41,461 nt of DNA from Clostridia bacterium (GTDB lineage Bacteria > Bacillota > Clostridia > Oscillospirales > Acutalibacteraceae): the NCBI GenBank assembly GCA_017517665.1, contig JAFWYP010000051.1, forward strand, positions 1 through 41,461, read 5' to 3'. Below the pieces are notes generated by a model, which had not been told where the DNA came from, did no database searches, and saw nothing but the letters and a program-made list of their open reading frames with translations. Position 1 is the first letter of the stretch. Every line of letters starts with the position of its first letter. A program made the position numbers and the translations under genes. Below are positions 16,180-24,199 of this stretch, piece after piece.

Positions 16180-17793
16180 ATGACAGATAAAATTCAAAAA
16201 TATCTCAATAAAATATGGCTTGTGTTGACAGCTTTGTTTGCCTTATGTGCATTTGTGACGGTTATATATTATATTGTATATCCCTCGGCGGAGTTTTTTC
16301 ATTCGGACTGTACCGACACAATTCTCTGGGCGCAGGCAAGCTATGACGGCAGCGCGCTTTTCAATCCCGATTTCGGATATGCGGCAATGCTTCCGTTCGG
16401 AGGCACAATGCTGATGCTTCCGTTTATCGGCATTTTCGGAGTGTCCATGACAACTCATTGCATCGGCATGGTGCTGTTTGCTCTTCTTTTCTTTGCTTCG
16501 GCATGGCTTCTCTGCAGAAGTCTTGAATTCAGCCTGCCCATGTCTTTTTCGGCAGTCGGCGTGCTTGCGCTGGTTCTTTGTTCTTCGGCAAAGCTCCGCG
16601 AAATTTTCTATGAGCACGTGATTTATTACAGCATTGCGACGGCAATTATTTTCGTTCTGTTATCGCTTCTTATCCGCTTCAGAAAATGTGTAACGGAATC
16701 TCTTCCGACCAAAAACCTGATAATCGTCGTTTTTTCAACTGTGATTTTTTCGGCTTTATCTGCACTTGACGGTATGCAGGTTATCGTGACGGGAATTTTC
16801 CCCGTGCTGTTTGCGGCAGTTGCGGAAATTTTCCTTGAAAAGGACAGAAAGCTTCTTGACAAAGAAAACAGAAATTCTGTTTATTACTGTTTGATTTGCG
16901 GCGCTGCAACCGTTATAGGTATGTTTCTTCTGAACGTTCTGAGCAACGGGGTTACGGCGGGCTATGCGGGCGCTTTTTCGCAGTATGCCAACATGAACGA
17001 ATGGCTTTCCAACCTCGGTAAATTCCCTGAGCATTGGTTTTCTCTTTTCGGGGTTGATGTAGCTTACGGCATGGGCATATTCTCAATCGAATCAATCATC
17101 AACATAGTACGTATCGGTGCGGCAGCAATAATTGCTATTGTTCCTGTTATTGCATTGATTTTCTATAAAAAGTTTGACTATGCTTCCAGGGTGCTTATTC
17201 TCTCGCATTACGGCGTAAGCGGTGTTATCATGTTCGGATATATCTTCGGAATTCTTTCTGCGGCAAACTGGCGTCTGAGTCCGATGATATGCACGGGAAT
17301 AATGGTTTGCTTTGCGGCGTTCAGAGCGGCAAAGCCTCATGTTGTTGCGGTGAGATTTTCTGCTCTTGCAGCTTGCGTTCTTGTTCTCATGAGCGCAATT
17401 TCGGTTAAAACAATTGCAGAAATGGATAAAAACGGAATTGATAACAACGAGAAATATCAGCTTGCAAGGGTGCTTGAGGCAAACGGTCTTGAATACGGCT
17501 TTGCAACCTTCTGGAATTCGCAGGCAATAACCGTGCTTTCCGATTCAAGGGTCAGGGTTGCAAATACCGATATCAATGAAAACGGAATAACCCCCTGCGC
17601 TTATCAGACAAACAAAAACTGGTTTGCCGAGCAGGAGGGGATTGACAGATATTTTGTTCTTGCTTCGGATTATGAGATTTCTGTTCTTGAACAGACCGAG
17701 GACTGGTATCTTTTCAGTTCGCTCATAAAGGATGTTATTGAGATTGACGGATATAAGATATTTATTTTTGACAGTCTTTTATTCCTTGAATAA
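16180..17793 (+). CDS. Polytopic membrane protein, probable envelope glycan enzyme
   Basis: The protein has 537 residues and starts 10 nt after the previous stop. An N-terminal helix (IWLVLTALFALCAFVTVIYY) is followed by a loop with FFHSDCTDTILWAQ, whose acidic residues are placed as in GT-C catalytic loops. About ten membrane spans follow up to residue ~420, then a soluble C-terminal domain of ~110 residues (ARVLEANGLEYGFATFWNSQ onward). No named family is recognised. The same arrangement of helices plus a soluble tail occurs in dolichol-phosphate-sugar-type mannosyltransferases, but homology is not claimed. Its 3' end overlaps a convergent small gene by 32 bp. Confidence 0.55.
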   Translation: MTDKIQKYLNKIWLVLTALFALCAFVTVIYYIVYPSAEFFHSDCTDTILWAQASYDGSALFNPDFGYAAMLPFGGTMLMLPFIGIFGVSMTTHCIGMVLFALLFFASAWLLCRSLEFSLPMSFSAVGVLALVLCSSAKLREIFYEHVIYYSIATAIIFVLLSLLIRFRKCVTESLPTKNLIIVVFSTVIFSALSALDGMQVIVTGIFPVLFAAVAEIFLEKDRKLLDKENRNSVYYCLICGAATVIGMFLLNVLSNGVTAGYAGAFSQYANMNEWLSNLGKFPEHWFSLFGVDVAYGMGIFSIESIINIVRIGAAAIIAIVPVIALIFYKKFDYASRVLILSHYGVSGVIMFGYIFGILSAANWRLSPMICTGIMVCFAAFRAAKPHVVAVRFSALAACVLVLMSAISVKTIAEMDKNGIDNNEKYQLARVLEANGLEYGFATFWNSQAITVLSDSRVRVANTDINENGITPCAYQTNKNWFAEQEGIDRYFVLASDYEISVLEQTEDWYLFSSLIKDVIEIDGYKIFIFDSLLFLE

Positions 17794-18052
17794 ACCAATA
17801 AATATTGCTCACGGGCGGCGGCGCAATGCTTGCCGCCTTTTTTATTTCTTCGGCAATTTCGTTAATCAGGGGCAGGGGATTGAATGAGTTTTCGTGTGCG
17901 GTTTCCGATTGGTTTTTCATTGCGACAACGGCGTATTCCTCGCCCAGACTTATTTTTCTTGCATTTTCATCAGCGATAAATATGCAGGCAACGGTTGATG
18001 CAATGCTGATGCAGGCGATGACGGTTATGATATATGCTCTGAAAAGCTTCAA
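17762..18052 (-). CDS. Small membrane protein translationally coupled to spoIIP
   Basis: The product has 96 residues and probably starts at TTG 18052, which overlaps the spoIIP TGA (18051-18049) as TTGA. This implies coupled translation. Residues 5-28 (RAYIITVIACISIASTVACI) form a membrane helix or signal anchor. The rest is a short hydrophilic extracytoplasmic tail. Its 3' end overlaps the convergent membrane-protein gene and also encodes the terminator hairpin of that operon. No family is recognised. Linkage with spoIIP suggests a sporulation or cell-wall role, but this is inference. Confidence 0.5.
   Translation of the reverse strand: MKLFRAYIITVIACISIASTVACIFIADENARKISLGEEYAVVAMKNQSETAHENSFNPLPLINEIAEEIKKAASIAPPPVSNIYWFIQGIKDCQK
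17814..17843 (+). terminator. Terminator of the oxidoreductase/membrane-protein operon
   Basis: GGCGGC (17814-17819) pairs with GCCGCC (17832-17837), followed by six T. It lies inside the 3' part of the convergent small gene at 17762-18052, so the hairpin sequence is also coding there. Confidence 0.65.
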
Positions 18053-19131
18053 TAGGTGTATTCCTCCATTAACGATGCAAGTGCAGCGGCAAGCATTCTT
18101 CCCGAATAGCAGGCTTCCTCAAGCGTGTTTGCTTCGCTTCCCATTTCAATAAGCAGGCTGAATCGGGTCATATCCATGTTGTATTTTCTCTGCGAAAAAA
18201 GCACTGGCCGCATGAGTCCCGGGAACATCGTTTCGCATTTATTCTGCAGGTGAAGAGCAAACCGAAGATTATATTCCCAGTCGGGGAAATCTTCAACCTT
18301 TCCTTCTTCAACTCCCGTTATTATCATAAGCTGTGCCGCTTTTTTGCCTTTTATTGTATTGACAGGTTTTATTTTTTCTCCGTTATCCTGAGTTATGGCA
18401 TCTCTGTGGATATCGAGAACAATCTGTATTTCGGGATGCTCGTCAAGATGTTTTTTAACAGTTTTTCTTGATTCGGAATAAGAATCGGAATAGTTATCGT
18501 CATGAATTGTTTTGTCATGAATAACAGTATACCCCAAATCGGTCAGATAATCCGCGATTTCCGTGCCGACTCTTACAATGTTGCGGTTTTCATCGTTGCT
18601 TCTTGCGGTGTAATCGCAGGCATACCATTCCCTTTCAATCATTTCGTAGCCTTCGGAGGTGTGGCTGTGAAAAATCAGCACCGCGGGTTTTGATTTGTCA
18701 ACCGACAAATCCAATTTCTGCGATAAAATCTTTTCGATATCAAGCGGTTTGGAATCGGTGTTGTTTTTTACCCTTACATTTCCGAAAATATGAGTTGCGC
18801 CTGCCTTTTCGTATGTAACGGATTTTATATCGCCGTCTTTTTTGTCATCGGCAAAAAGCTTTGTATATTTTGTTATAAGCGACTTTATATCGGACGGAGT
18901 TTCGGTTATATCGGAGCTTTTGAAAACCTCCGTTTCCGTTGTCGGTTCGGGTTTTTCTTCATAAATCACGGTCTGCGCTTCTGTTTGGGTATTTGTTCCC
19001 GTAAAGAAAACAACAGATGCCATTGCAAGAGAAAGCCTGCCTATTCCGCCGCTTGCGACAAGGGCAGAAATCATTACCGCAGTAAAAATAAATGTGATTA
19101 TATCCATATATTTTGATTTTCCGTTTTTCAT
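18049..19131 (-). CDS. spoIIP: Stage II sporulation protein P
   Basis: SpoIIP is a peptidoglycan amidase/endopeptidase that acts with SpoIID and SpoIIM during engulfment. The protein has 360 residues. An N-terminal membrane anchor (about 9-45) is followed by a low-complexity Thr/Glu linker. The catalytic domain holds VLIFHSHTSEGYE (His155, Glu160) and IVLDIHRDA (Asp240, His242, Asp244), then MIITGVEEG and SLLIEMGSEANT near the C-terminus. ATG 19131 has AAGGAG 7 nt upstream. A longer frame to 19602 is an artefact of antisense tRNA. Its stop overlaps the start of a coupled small membrane protein. Direct TTGTAAC repeats lie in its upstream region. Confidence 0.9.
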   Translation of the reverse strand: MKNGKSKYMDIITFIFTAVMISALVASGGIGRLSLAMASVVFFTGTNTQTEAQTVIYEEKPEPTTETEVFKSSDITETPSDIKSLITKYTKLFADDKKDGDIKSVTYEKAGATHIFGNVRVKNNTDSKPLDIEKILSQKLDLSVDKSKPAVLIFHSHTSEGYEMIEREWYACDYTARSNDENRNIVRVGTEIADYLTDLGYTVIHDKTIHDDNYSDSYSESRKTVKKHLDEHPEIQIVLDIHRDAITQDNGEKIKPVNTIKGKKAAQLMIITGVEEGKVEDFPDWEYNLRFALHLQNKCETMFPGLMRPVLFSQRKYNMDMTRFSLLIEMGSEANTLEEACYSGRMLAAALASLMEEYTY

Positions 19132-19190
19132 CCTGATTCTCCTTGAAAGAATATACTTTATATAATATATGCACCGGATATTCAAAAAAT

Positions 19191-19249
19191 AGTTACAAAT
19201 TGTAACTTTTAGGGTTGATTTTGTAACCGTTTTGTAACTATATTGTAAT
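19191..19249. promoter_or_regulatory. Phased TTGTAAC direct repeats, probable activator site
   Basis: TTGTAAC occurs at 19200-19206, 19221-19227 and 19232-19238, with a TTGTAAT at 19243-19249. The spacings are 21, 11 and 11 bp, so all are on one helix face. The first copy also forms an odd-centred palindrome GTTACAA-A-TTGTAAC (19192-19206). On the other strand the array reads TTACAA repeats with 5-bp spacers, the geometry of response-regulator boxes such as PhoP's. It sits between spoIIP (leftward) and a rightward TATAAT at 19282-19287. The bound protein is unknown. Confidence 0.5.
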
Positions 19250-19377
19250 TTAATAAGGTGGTAATTTAATTTCCGATGTAATATAATATGAACATAGCAA
19301 GTGCAAAAATTCATTTGATTCAGAAACGAAGTGCAAGCGTTTACTGAATTTCCCATCCATCCTTTCAATTGTTTATT

Positions 19378-19425
19378 AAAAGAGTCGAAAAAGGGAGCTT
19401 CGCAAAAGAAGCTCCCTCGACTTTT
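19378..19425. other. Strong nested hairpin between spoIIP and the tRNAs
   Basis: GGGAGCTTC (19393-19401) pairs with GAAGCTCCC (19408-19416). An outer stem of TCGA and AAAAG/CTTTT continues the pairing. Read leftward the inner stem runs into TTTTT, so it can terminate leftward transcripts. Read rightward it would close a ~135-nt RNA starting after TATAAT at 19282-19287. No gene lies between 19132 and 19510. Confidence 0.5.
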
Positions 19426-19466
19426 GTATGGGCATGAAAAAATAAAGATAATTTCAGAAAAATCTA

Positions 19467-19495
19467 TTGACATACTCAAAATGTTATGATAGAAT
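19467..19495 (+). promoter_or_regulatory. tRNA operon promoter
   Basis: TTGACA (19467-19472), a 17-bp spacer and TAGAAT (19490-19495) lie 15 bp upstream of the first tRNA-Ser. Confidence 0.75.
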
Positions 19496-19510
19496 ATCGT
19501 AGCAACAAAC

Positions 19511-19601
19511 GGAGAGATACCGAAGTGGTCATAACGGAACGGTCTTGAAAACCGTCGTACCCTTACGGGTACCGTGGGTTCGAATCCCACTCTCTCCGCC
19601 A
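19511..19601 (+). tRNA. tRNA-Ser (anticodon UGA)
   Basis: The acceptor stem GGAGAGA (19511-19517) pairs with TCTCTCC (19591-19597), then G and encoded CCA to 19601. The anticodon stem 19539-19543/19551-19555 encloses loop CTTGAAA with anticodon TGA at 19546-19548. A long variable arm (GTACCC/GGGTAC) and the T-loop GGTTCGAATCC confirm a class II serine tRNA. Confidence 0.97.
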
Positions 19602-19636
19602 TTTTTATTAATTATATATTTTATATAGTTACCAAT

Positions 19637-19727
19637 GGAGAAGTACTCAAGTTGGTGACGAGGCGCCCCTGCTAAGGGCGTAGGTCGGGTAACCGGCGCG
19701 GGAGTTCGAGTCTCCCCTTCTCCGCCA
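19637..19727 (+). tRNA. tRNA-Ser (anticodon GCU)
   Basis: The acceptor GGAGAAG (19637-19643) pairs with CTTCTCC (19717-19723), then G and encoded CCA to 19727. The anticodon arm CGCCC-CTGCTAA-GGGCG gives anticodon GCT. The long variable arm and T-loop GTTCGAGTC fit class II serine tRNA. Its last 22 bp recur at 19915-19936. Confidence 0.97.
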
Positions 19728-19728
19728 A

Positions 19729-19764
19729 AAATAAACCAACGCTTTTGCGTTGGTTTATTTTTTT
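19729..19764 (+). terminator. Terminator of the tRNA-Ser operon
   Basis: A 14-bp stem (19729-19742 with 19747-19760) with a TTTT loop is followed by four more T. It begins immediately after the encoded CCA. Confidence 0.9.
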
Positions 19765-19765
19765 A

Positions 19766-19936
19766 CAGAGACTCAAACGAACGCGACGGGGACCGGCGTG
19801 GGGCGAACCGCCGAAGTGCCGCCGGTGGCGGAAGAAACGAGGCGGTGAGGTGAAGAAACAAGGAGCAATGCGAAGCGCTCCAAGCGAGCAGGGCGACTAT
19901 GTTTCTGAGGGGGAGAGTCTCCCCTTCTCCGCCAAA
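19766..19936. repeat. Repeat element ending in a duplicated tRNA-Ser 3' end
   Basis: The 22 bp at 19915-19936 are identical to the 3' end of tRNA-Ser(GCU) plus flank (19708-19729). The ~110 bp before it (about 19805-19912) match 37135-37246 with substitutions: shared words include GCCGCCGGTGGCGGAAGAA, GAGGTGAAGAAACA and ATGTTTCTGAGG. Internal stems are CCGCC/GGCGG, GGAGC/GCTCC and AGAAACA/TGTTTCT. The left end, GAGACTC, is the inverse of GAGTCTC at the right end. It looks like a small palindromic mobile or MITE-like element, or an integration scar, at a tRNA gene. Confidence 0.55.
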
Positions 19937-19937
19937 G

Positions 19938-19977
19938 AACAACCGTCATTCTGATACAACGGAATGACGGTTGTTTT
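19938..19977. terminator. Hairpin with T tail after the repeat element
   Basis: A 14-bp perfect stem (19938-19951 with 19962-19975) is followed by TTTT/TTTA. No gene precedes it directly. It may be a second tRNA-operon terminator carried by the duplicated sequence. Confidence 0.6.
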
Positions 19978-20058
19978 ACATCTGAAATAGAATTTTGAAA
20001 ACTTTTTGACAAAAAACACGAAATTGTGCGATTATGTCTATTTTAAATCGTTGAATTA

Positions 20059-20087
20059 TTGAAAATTAACTATGATTATGATATTCT
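20059..20087 (+). promoter_or_regulatory. Promoter of the lipoprotein gene
   Basis: TTGAAA (20059-20064) and TATTCT (20082-20087) have a 17-bp spacer. A further TTGACA at 20006-20011 has only a weak -10. Confidence 0.45.
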
Positions 20088-20116
20088 AATAACATCATAT
20101 AAATTGAGGTGATGAT

Positions 20117-20584
20117 ATGAAAAAACTTTGGTTTCTTTTATTGGCAATTATGTTGCTGTTTAGTTTGTGTGGCTGCACTTACCAAGATCCGGTGTTCGCT
20201 TCGTTGCCCGATTATAAAAATAAAGAGTTTTACACTTCCGGTGGATTTCAGGATTTTACTGATTATGCTAAATACACTTATGACACCATTACGCTTCAAG
20301 ACCTTGAATCCTCAAAATACTTCACAATAACATCCGCTGAAGATGTTGAAGAAATCCTATTACATATTGACAACTTTGAAAGGTGGGTTGAAGCGATAGG
20401 CGGAGAACTCAAGGAAAATTATGACTTTGATAAAACCGTTGTAACCGAGGGAGATTTCTTCTATATCAAAACAAAAGACGGAGAACCAATCGGTCAAGGA
20501 ACATACGATAAATTTGACAATTATTCTGTTTACTATTTTGATATTGACGCACAAATAATGTATTATTTCCATAACAATATTTGA
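20117..20584 (+). CDS. Small predicted lipoprotein
   Basis: The protein has 155 residues. It begins MKKLWFLLLAIMLLFSLCGC, a lipoprotein signal peptide with lipobox L-C-G-C and Cys20 as the probable lipidated residue. The mature part of ~135 residues is acidic and rich in aromatic residues, with no recognised domain. It would be anchored on the outer face of the cytoplasmic membrane. GAGGTGAT lies just upstream of the ATG. It stands alone between the tRNA repeat region and a terminator. Base composition is more AT-rich than in the neighbouring operons, which may indicate later arrival. Confidence 0.7.
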   Translation: MKKLWFLLLAIMLLFSLCGCTYQDPVFASLPDYKNKEFYTSGGFQDFTDYAKYTYDTITLQDLESSKYFTITSAEDVEEILLHIDNFERWVEAIGGELKENYDFDKTVVTEGDFFYIKTKDGEPIGQGTYDKFDNYSVYYFDIDAQIMYYFHNNI

Positions 20585-20623
20585 TTTTGTACTTCCTAAC
20601 TCCAAATCAGGATTCATCTTCAA

Positions 20624-20657
20624 AAAGAAAACCAATACTTGTGCATTGGTTTTCTTT
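20624..20657 (+). terminator. Terminator after the lipoprotein gene
   Basis: AAAGAAAACCAAT (20624-20636) pairs with ATTGGTTTTCTTT (20645-20657) around an 8-nt loop. Confidence 0.75.
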
Positions 20658-20677
20658 GCATAGACTCGGATAAACAT

Positions 20678-20716
20678 AAAACAAGCTGTCTTGCCGAAGC
20701 AAGACAGCTTGTTTTA
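20678..20716. terminator. Bidirectional terminator, end of the phosphoesterase operon
   Basis: A perfect 17-bp stem (20678-20694 with 20699-20715) closes on CGAA, with A/T tails on both sides. It lies 3 bp after the leftward metallophosphoesterase stop at 20719. Confidence 0.85.
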
Positions 20717-20718
20717 TT

Positions 20719-23700
20719 TTATCCGATTGTCATATTAAAAAACTGCATGATTCTTGCAACGGCAGAAATAAAGAAGTTTGTGAACTGCCATGCAAAGCTG
20801 AAATCAAAGCTTGTGAGTATGCCTTCGATTATATTGCCGAATGCGCCTGCCTTGCCGGAAAGCGATTCGTTATCGGTCTTTTCAATTGCAAAATCATCAA
20901 CTCTTACCGCCTTGCCGTCTTCAACTTCATATGCGTTGTAGTAGAGGCTGTCGCCCTCAACGGTAATTGCCGAGAACATGGAATTTTCGGTGTTCTCCGT
21001 GTTGAGTTTTTCAGCTCTGGGGAATGATTTGTCCGTTTCGGCTTCATCCTTGGTCTGATAAACCTTGACGCCCGATGTGCCGCAGATTGAATAAATCGTT
21101 CCCTTTGGATTGTGCTTCACAAAATATTCAAGTCCGTCGAATTCAGCGGTGCTTGTTGTTGAAGGAACAACCGAGTTTGCAGCCATGGCATCGGTGCGAA
21201 GATAAACATGGTCATGCCCCTGAAGAACAAGGTCAACTCCGAGATAGGGAAGAAGAGTTCCGAGCTGTTTTCTCATTCCTTCAACATCACCGTCATCAAA
21301 ATGAGAACCGTTGGAATAAAGTGCCTTGTGAAGAACAACGATTTTCCACTTTGCATCGCTTGATTTAATATCGTTTTTCAGCCATTCAAGCTGTGCATTG
21401 CCGAGCTTGTCATCCTCAATATCGTTTGTATTGAGAACGGTGAAATGAACATCGTTATAATCATATGAATAATAAACGCCGGAATCAAGATCCTGCTCGG
21501 GAACGTTGGGAAGAACAAAGTTTTCGGTTATTGCCGCTTCTTCGTCTTCATGGTTGCCCGTTGCGGTCATATACGGAAGGCTGAGAAGCTTATCGGTAGA
21601 ATTAAGCAGATAGCTCCAATGTTTTACATTCTTGCCTTCATCAACGTTGTCGCCTGCCGAAACAATGAACTTCGCATCGGGATATTCGGCAGAAGCGGTT
21701 TCTATTACCTGCGCAACTCTGTCAAAGTGGTCGGGTCTCTGTGCCTGCGGGTCGGTGAGGTAGAAGAATGTGAATCCCTCGTCACCGCCGCTTGCGGTTT
21801 CAATAACACCTGCCTCGCTCCACCAACCGCGCTCTGCATCGCCTACGCGGTAGCAGTATTTTGTACCCTTTTCAAGACCCGAAAGCCTGATTGTATGCTT
21901 TGCATAATCCTTCGTATACGGCATAAGTCCGAGAATACCGAGGTCTGCACCGAAATAGGTTTTACCAATCATTTCGCATGATGCGTTAACCTTCTTGCCT
22001 GTTGTGGGAACACCCGTGAATTTCGGGTTTTCGCTGTAGGTAACAAGCTCGATATCCGTTCCCGTAACGCTGTATTTTGTGAGCCAAGTGATATTAATCT
22101 GAGTTGAAGAATCGTCGCCGAGAGTAACCGCAATATGTGAGGGTGCGCGGTAGTTTTCTTTTGTTACCGCAACATCCTCTTTGCCGCGGTATTCTATGAC
22201 CGCTTCGCTGTCAAGTTTATCGGCAGGGTTTGAATCAAGAACAAAGCTTTCAAGCATCCATCTGATGGTGTAGCCCCATGATTCATACTGGCTCTGTGTG
22301 ATATATTCGCCCATAAGATGGTCGATTATGGCATCAACAGAGCTGTAGTTTTCGGGAACAAGAGGAATTGAAAGAACGGAATCAATGAGATTCCCGAAGC
22401 TGTTGTTGCCTCCGAGAAGTATTTCGGTGATGCCCTGAAGCACTCTGCCGAAAACATAGAAAATATTTCCTTTCGGGAAAAGCTCGCCGGGGTTGAATTC
22501 AAGAGTTGCAAGAAGCTCGCCGCGAACAAGGTCTGTTACAAGCACTTCGCGAAGAAGATTGAAAACTTCCTGTGCAAGCTCGCCGCTGTCAAAACGTTCA
22601 AGAACATCCTCAATATAAGGATAATCTGAGATATTCTCGTCACCGTTGTAGTAATAATAAAGAACAGTCTGTGCATATTCGCCGAAGGTGCATCCGTCGG
22701 CAACTTTCTGTCCGAAAACATCTGTAAGCAGGGTTGCAGGCATATCGGAAACAGGGTAATTGAGCACCTTATCAAGGATTTCTTCAACAATGCCCATTAG
22801 TTTATCAGGATTGTTGATGTAAGCTTCGTCAATCTGATTTGCAAAATCGCCTATGAAGCCCATGATATTTGAGCTGACGGTGAGAATTTCAAGGTTGCCA
22901 AGCTGAAGACCGTTTGTGCCGAGAGCATCAACAATAATTTTTTCAAGGTCGAGATTCATTGATTTGAGAAATTCAAGCAGACCGCCTGCTTCTTTGATTG
23001 CAGGGAGATATTCGTCAAGGAGTGGTTTGATTGCACCCATTGCCAGATCCTTGAGACCGTTTTCACCGAATGTACGTCCGAATGAATATGTGAGCCTGAA
23101 AGGCTTTTCATAAACCGTTCCGTCATCGCTTACAACAGGCTGATATTCGTCAACATCAAGGGTTTGCATATCCATTTCAACCTTATCGCCCGTTGCCTTG
23201 AAATCAACTATCTTGTAGTAGTTGGGGAAACCCGAAAGCGTGGGGGTAAGGATGTCATAAACCGCTTCACCGCTGTCGGAAATGTGTTTTGCAACGTCGT
23301 TTGCATGAAGATGCCCTGTAAACACATAGTGCATTCCGGCATCGGCATATGCATCCGCAACCTTAAGCCAGTCGTTTGTTACAAAAGCAAAAAGAGTTGC
23401 TTCTTCAATGGAGGTGTGAGGCACGATATTGTGATGCTGCATACCGATAACGGTAAGACCGTTTTCTTCTGCCTTTGCACATTCTTCTTCTACCCATTCA
23501 AGAACACCGTCTGCAAGCTGACCGGAGGTTTCATGCTCATTGTCCTCTGCGCCGTTGTCGTTGCTGTAAATACAGCTGTCAATGGCGATTAGTCTGTAGT
23601 TTCCGAGAGTTACGGCATATGAAAGCATACCGCCCTTCCTGCTTTCTTCGGGAACAAAAAAGCTGTCTGCAAGGTCATAGCCAAAATCGTCATAGATTTC

Positions 23701-24183
23701 TCTGAACTGCTCGGGAGAGGTTTTTTCGGCAGGTTCTTTTGTGCCGTTTTCAAATGTTGCAGCATTGCTGTTGTTGATGTCGTGGTTGCCGGGTATTACA
23801 AGAACCTGAATGCCTGTTTCTTTCTCAAAAGCTCCGAACTTTTCTGCAAGAGCCTTGTGGCTTTCGAGTTCGCCGTCTTTTGTGAGGTCACCGGGAATCA
23901 GAACATAGTTTTCACCGCCTTCGACGGCATTCCTGAGAACACCGTCGAGTGCATTATCAAGCAAAGAATCAAGGTCATTATACTCCTTGTGTTTGTTATA
24001 AACGAATTCCTGCCATTCGGGGCTGTCGCCGCCCTTAAGAGAGGGAGCAAGATAATGGATATCCGAAATAACCCCGAAACGTATTTCCGATGAATTCGCG
24101 CTTACCGATAAAGGTATGCATGCCGCGATAAGCGCAACAGTGAGAACTACGCTTAATATTTTTAAAATTAAACTCTTTTTCAT
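20719..24183 (-). CDS. Secreted protein with two metallophosphoesterase domains
   Basis: The protein has 1154 residues from ATG 24183 (GGAGAAAG upstream). The N-terminal signal sequence ends near VSANS; an IAAC at 19-22 could alternatively be a lipobox. The first calcineurin-like domain has FGVISDIHYLAP, VLIPGDLTKDGE and VIPGNHDINNSN, with GHLH-type metal ligands (FTGHLHAND). A ~350-residue helical linker follows. A purple-acid-phosphatase-like half comes next: fibronectin-like domain (PSHIAVTLGDDSSTQINITW), then FFYLTDPQAQ, IVSAGDNVDEG, TATGNHEDE and LQGHDHVY. The C-terminus is hydrophobic. It is cotranscribed behind the GH3 glucosidase (16-bp gap). It is probably an extracellular phosphatase; the substrate is unknown. 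Confidence 0.8.
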   Translation of the reverse strand: MKKSLILKILSVVLTVALIAACIPLSVSANSSEIRFGVISDIHYLAPSLKGGDSPEWQEFVYNKHKEYNDLDSLLDNALDGVLRNAVEGGENYVLIPGDLTKDGELESHKALAEKFGAFEKETGIQVLVIPGNHDINNSNAATFENGTKEPAEKTSPEQFREIYDDFGYDLADSFFVPEESRKGGMLSYAVTLGNYRLIAIDSCIYSNDNGAEDNEHETSGQLADGVLEWVEEECAKAEENGLTVIGMQHHNIVPHTSIEEATLFAFVTNDWLKVADAYADAGMHYVFTGHLHANDVAKHISDSGEAVYDILTPTLSGFPNYYKIVDFKATGDKVEMDMQTLDVDEYQPVVSDDGTVYEKPFRLTYSFGRTFGENGLKDLAMGAIKPLLDEYLPAIKEAGGLLEFLKSMNLDLEKIIVDALGTNGLQLGNLEILTVSSNIMGFIGDFANQIDEAYINNPDKLMGIVEEILDKVLNYPVSDMPATLLTDVFGQKVADGCTFGEYAQTVLYYYYNGDENISDYPYIEDVLERFDSGELAQEVFNLLREVLVTDLVRGELLATLEFNPGELFPKGNIFYVFGRVLQGITEILLGGNNSFGNLIDSVLSIPLVPENYSSVDAIIDHLMGEYITQSQYESWGYTIRWMLESFVLDSNPADKLDSEAVIEYRGKEDVAVTKENYRAPSHIAVTLGDDSSTQINITWLTKYSVTGTDIELVTYSENPKFTGVPTTGKKVNASCEMIGKTYFGADLGILGLMPYTKDYAKHTIRLSGLEKGTKYCYRVGDAERGWWSEAGVIETASGGDEGFTFFYLTDPQAQRPDHFDRVAQVIETASAEYPDAKFIVSAGDNVDEGKNVKHWSYLLNSTDKLLSLPYMTATGNHEDEEAAITENFVLPNVPEQDLDSGVYYSYDYNDVHFTVLNTNDIEDDKLGNAQLEWLKNDIKSSDAKWKIVVLHKALYSNGSHFDDGDVEGMRKQLGTLLPYLGVDLVLQGHDHVYLRTDAMAANSVVPSTTSTAEFDGLEYFVKHNPKGTIYSICGTSGVKVYQTKDEAETDKSFPRAEKLNTENTENSMFSAITVEGDSLYYNAYEVEDGKAVRVDDFAIEKTDNESLSGKAGAFGNIIEGILTSFDFSFAWQFTNFFISAVARIMQFFNMTIG

Positions 24184-24199
24184 TTTTCTTTCTCCGAAA

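Noticed and set aside
19286-19345. A 19-codon frame starting at the ATG just after TATAAT.
   Set aside because: It has no ribosome site, and its ATG lies at or before the expected transcription start.
19132-19602. A 157-residue N-terminal extension of the spoIIP reading frame (MAERVGFEPT...).
   Set aside because: It is translated from the antisense of tRNA-Ser(UGA), a well-known artefact. The real start at 19131 has a good ribosome site and a membrane anchor.
19766-20012. Frames of 69-79 codons on both strands in the repeat after the tRNAs.
   Set aside because: They are translations of a palindromic repeat and tRNA fragment, with no conserved protein features.
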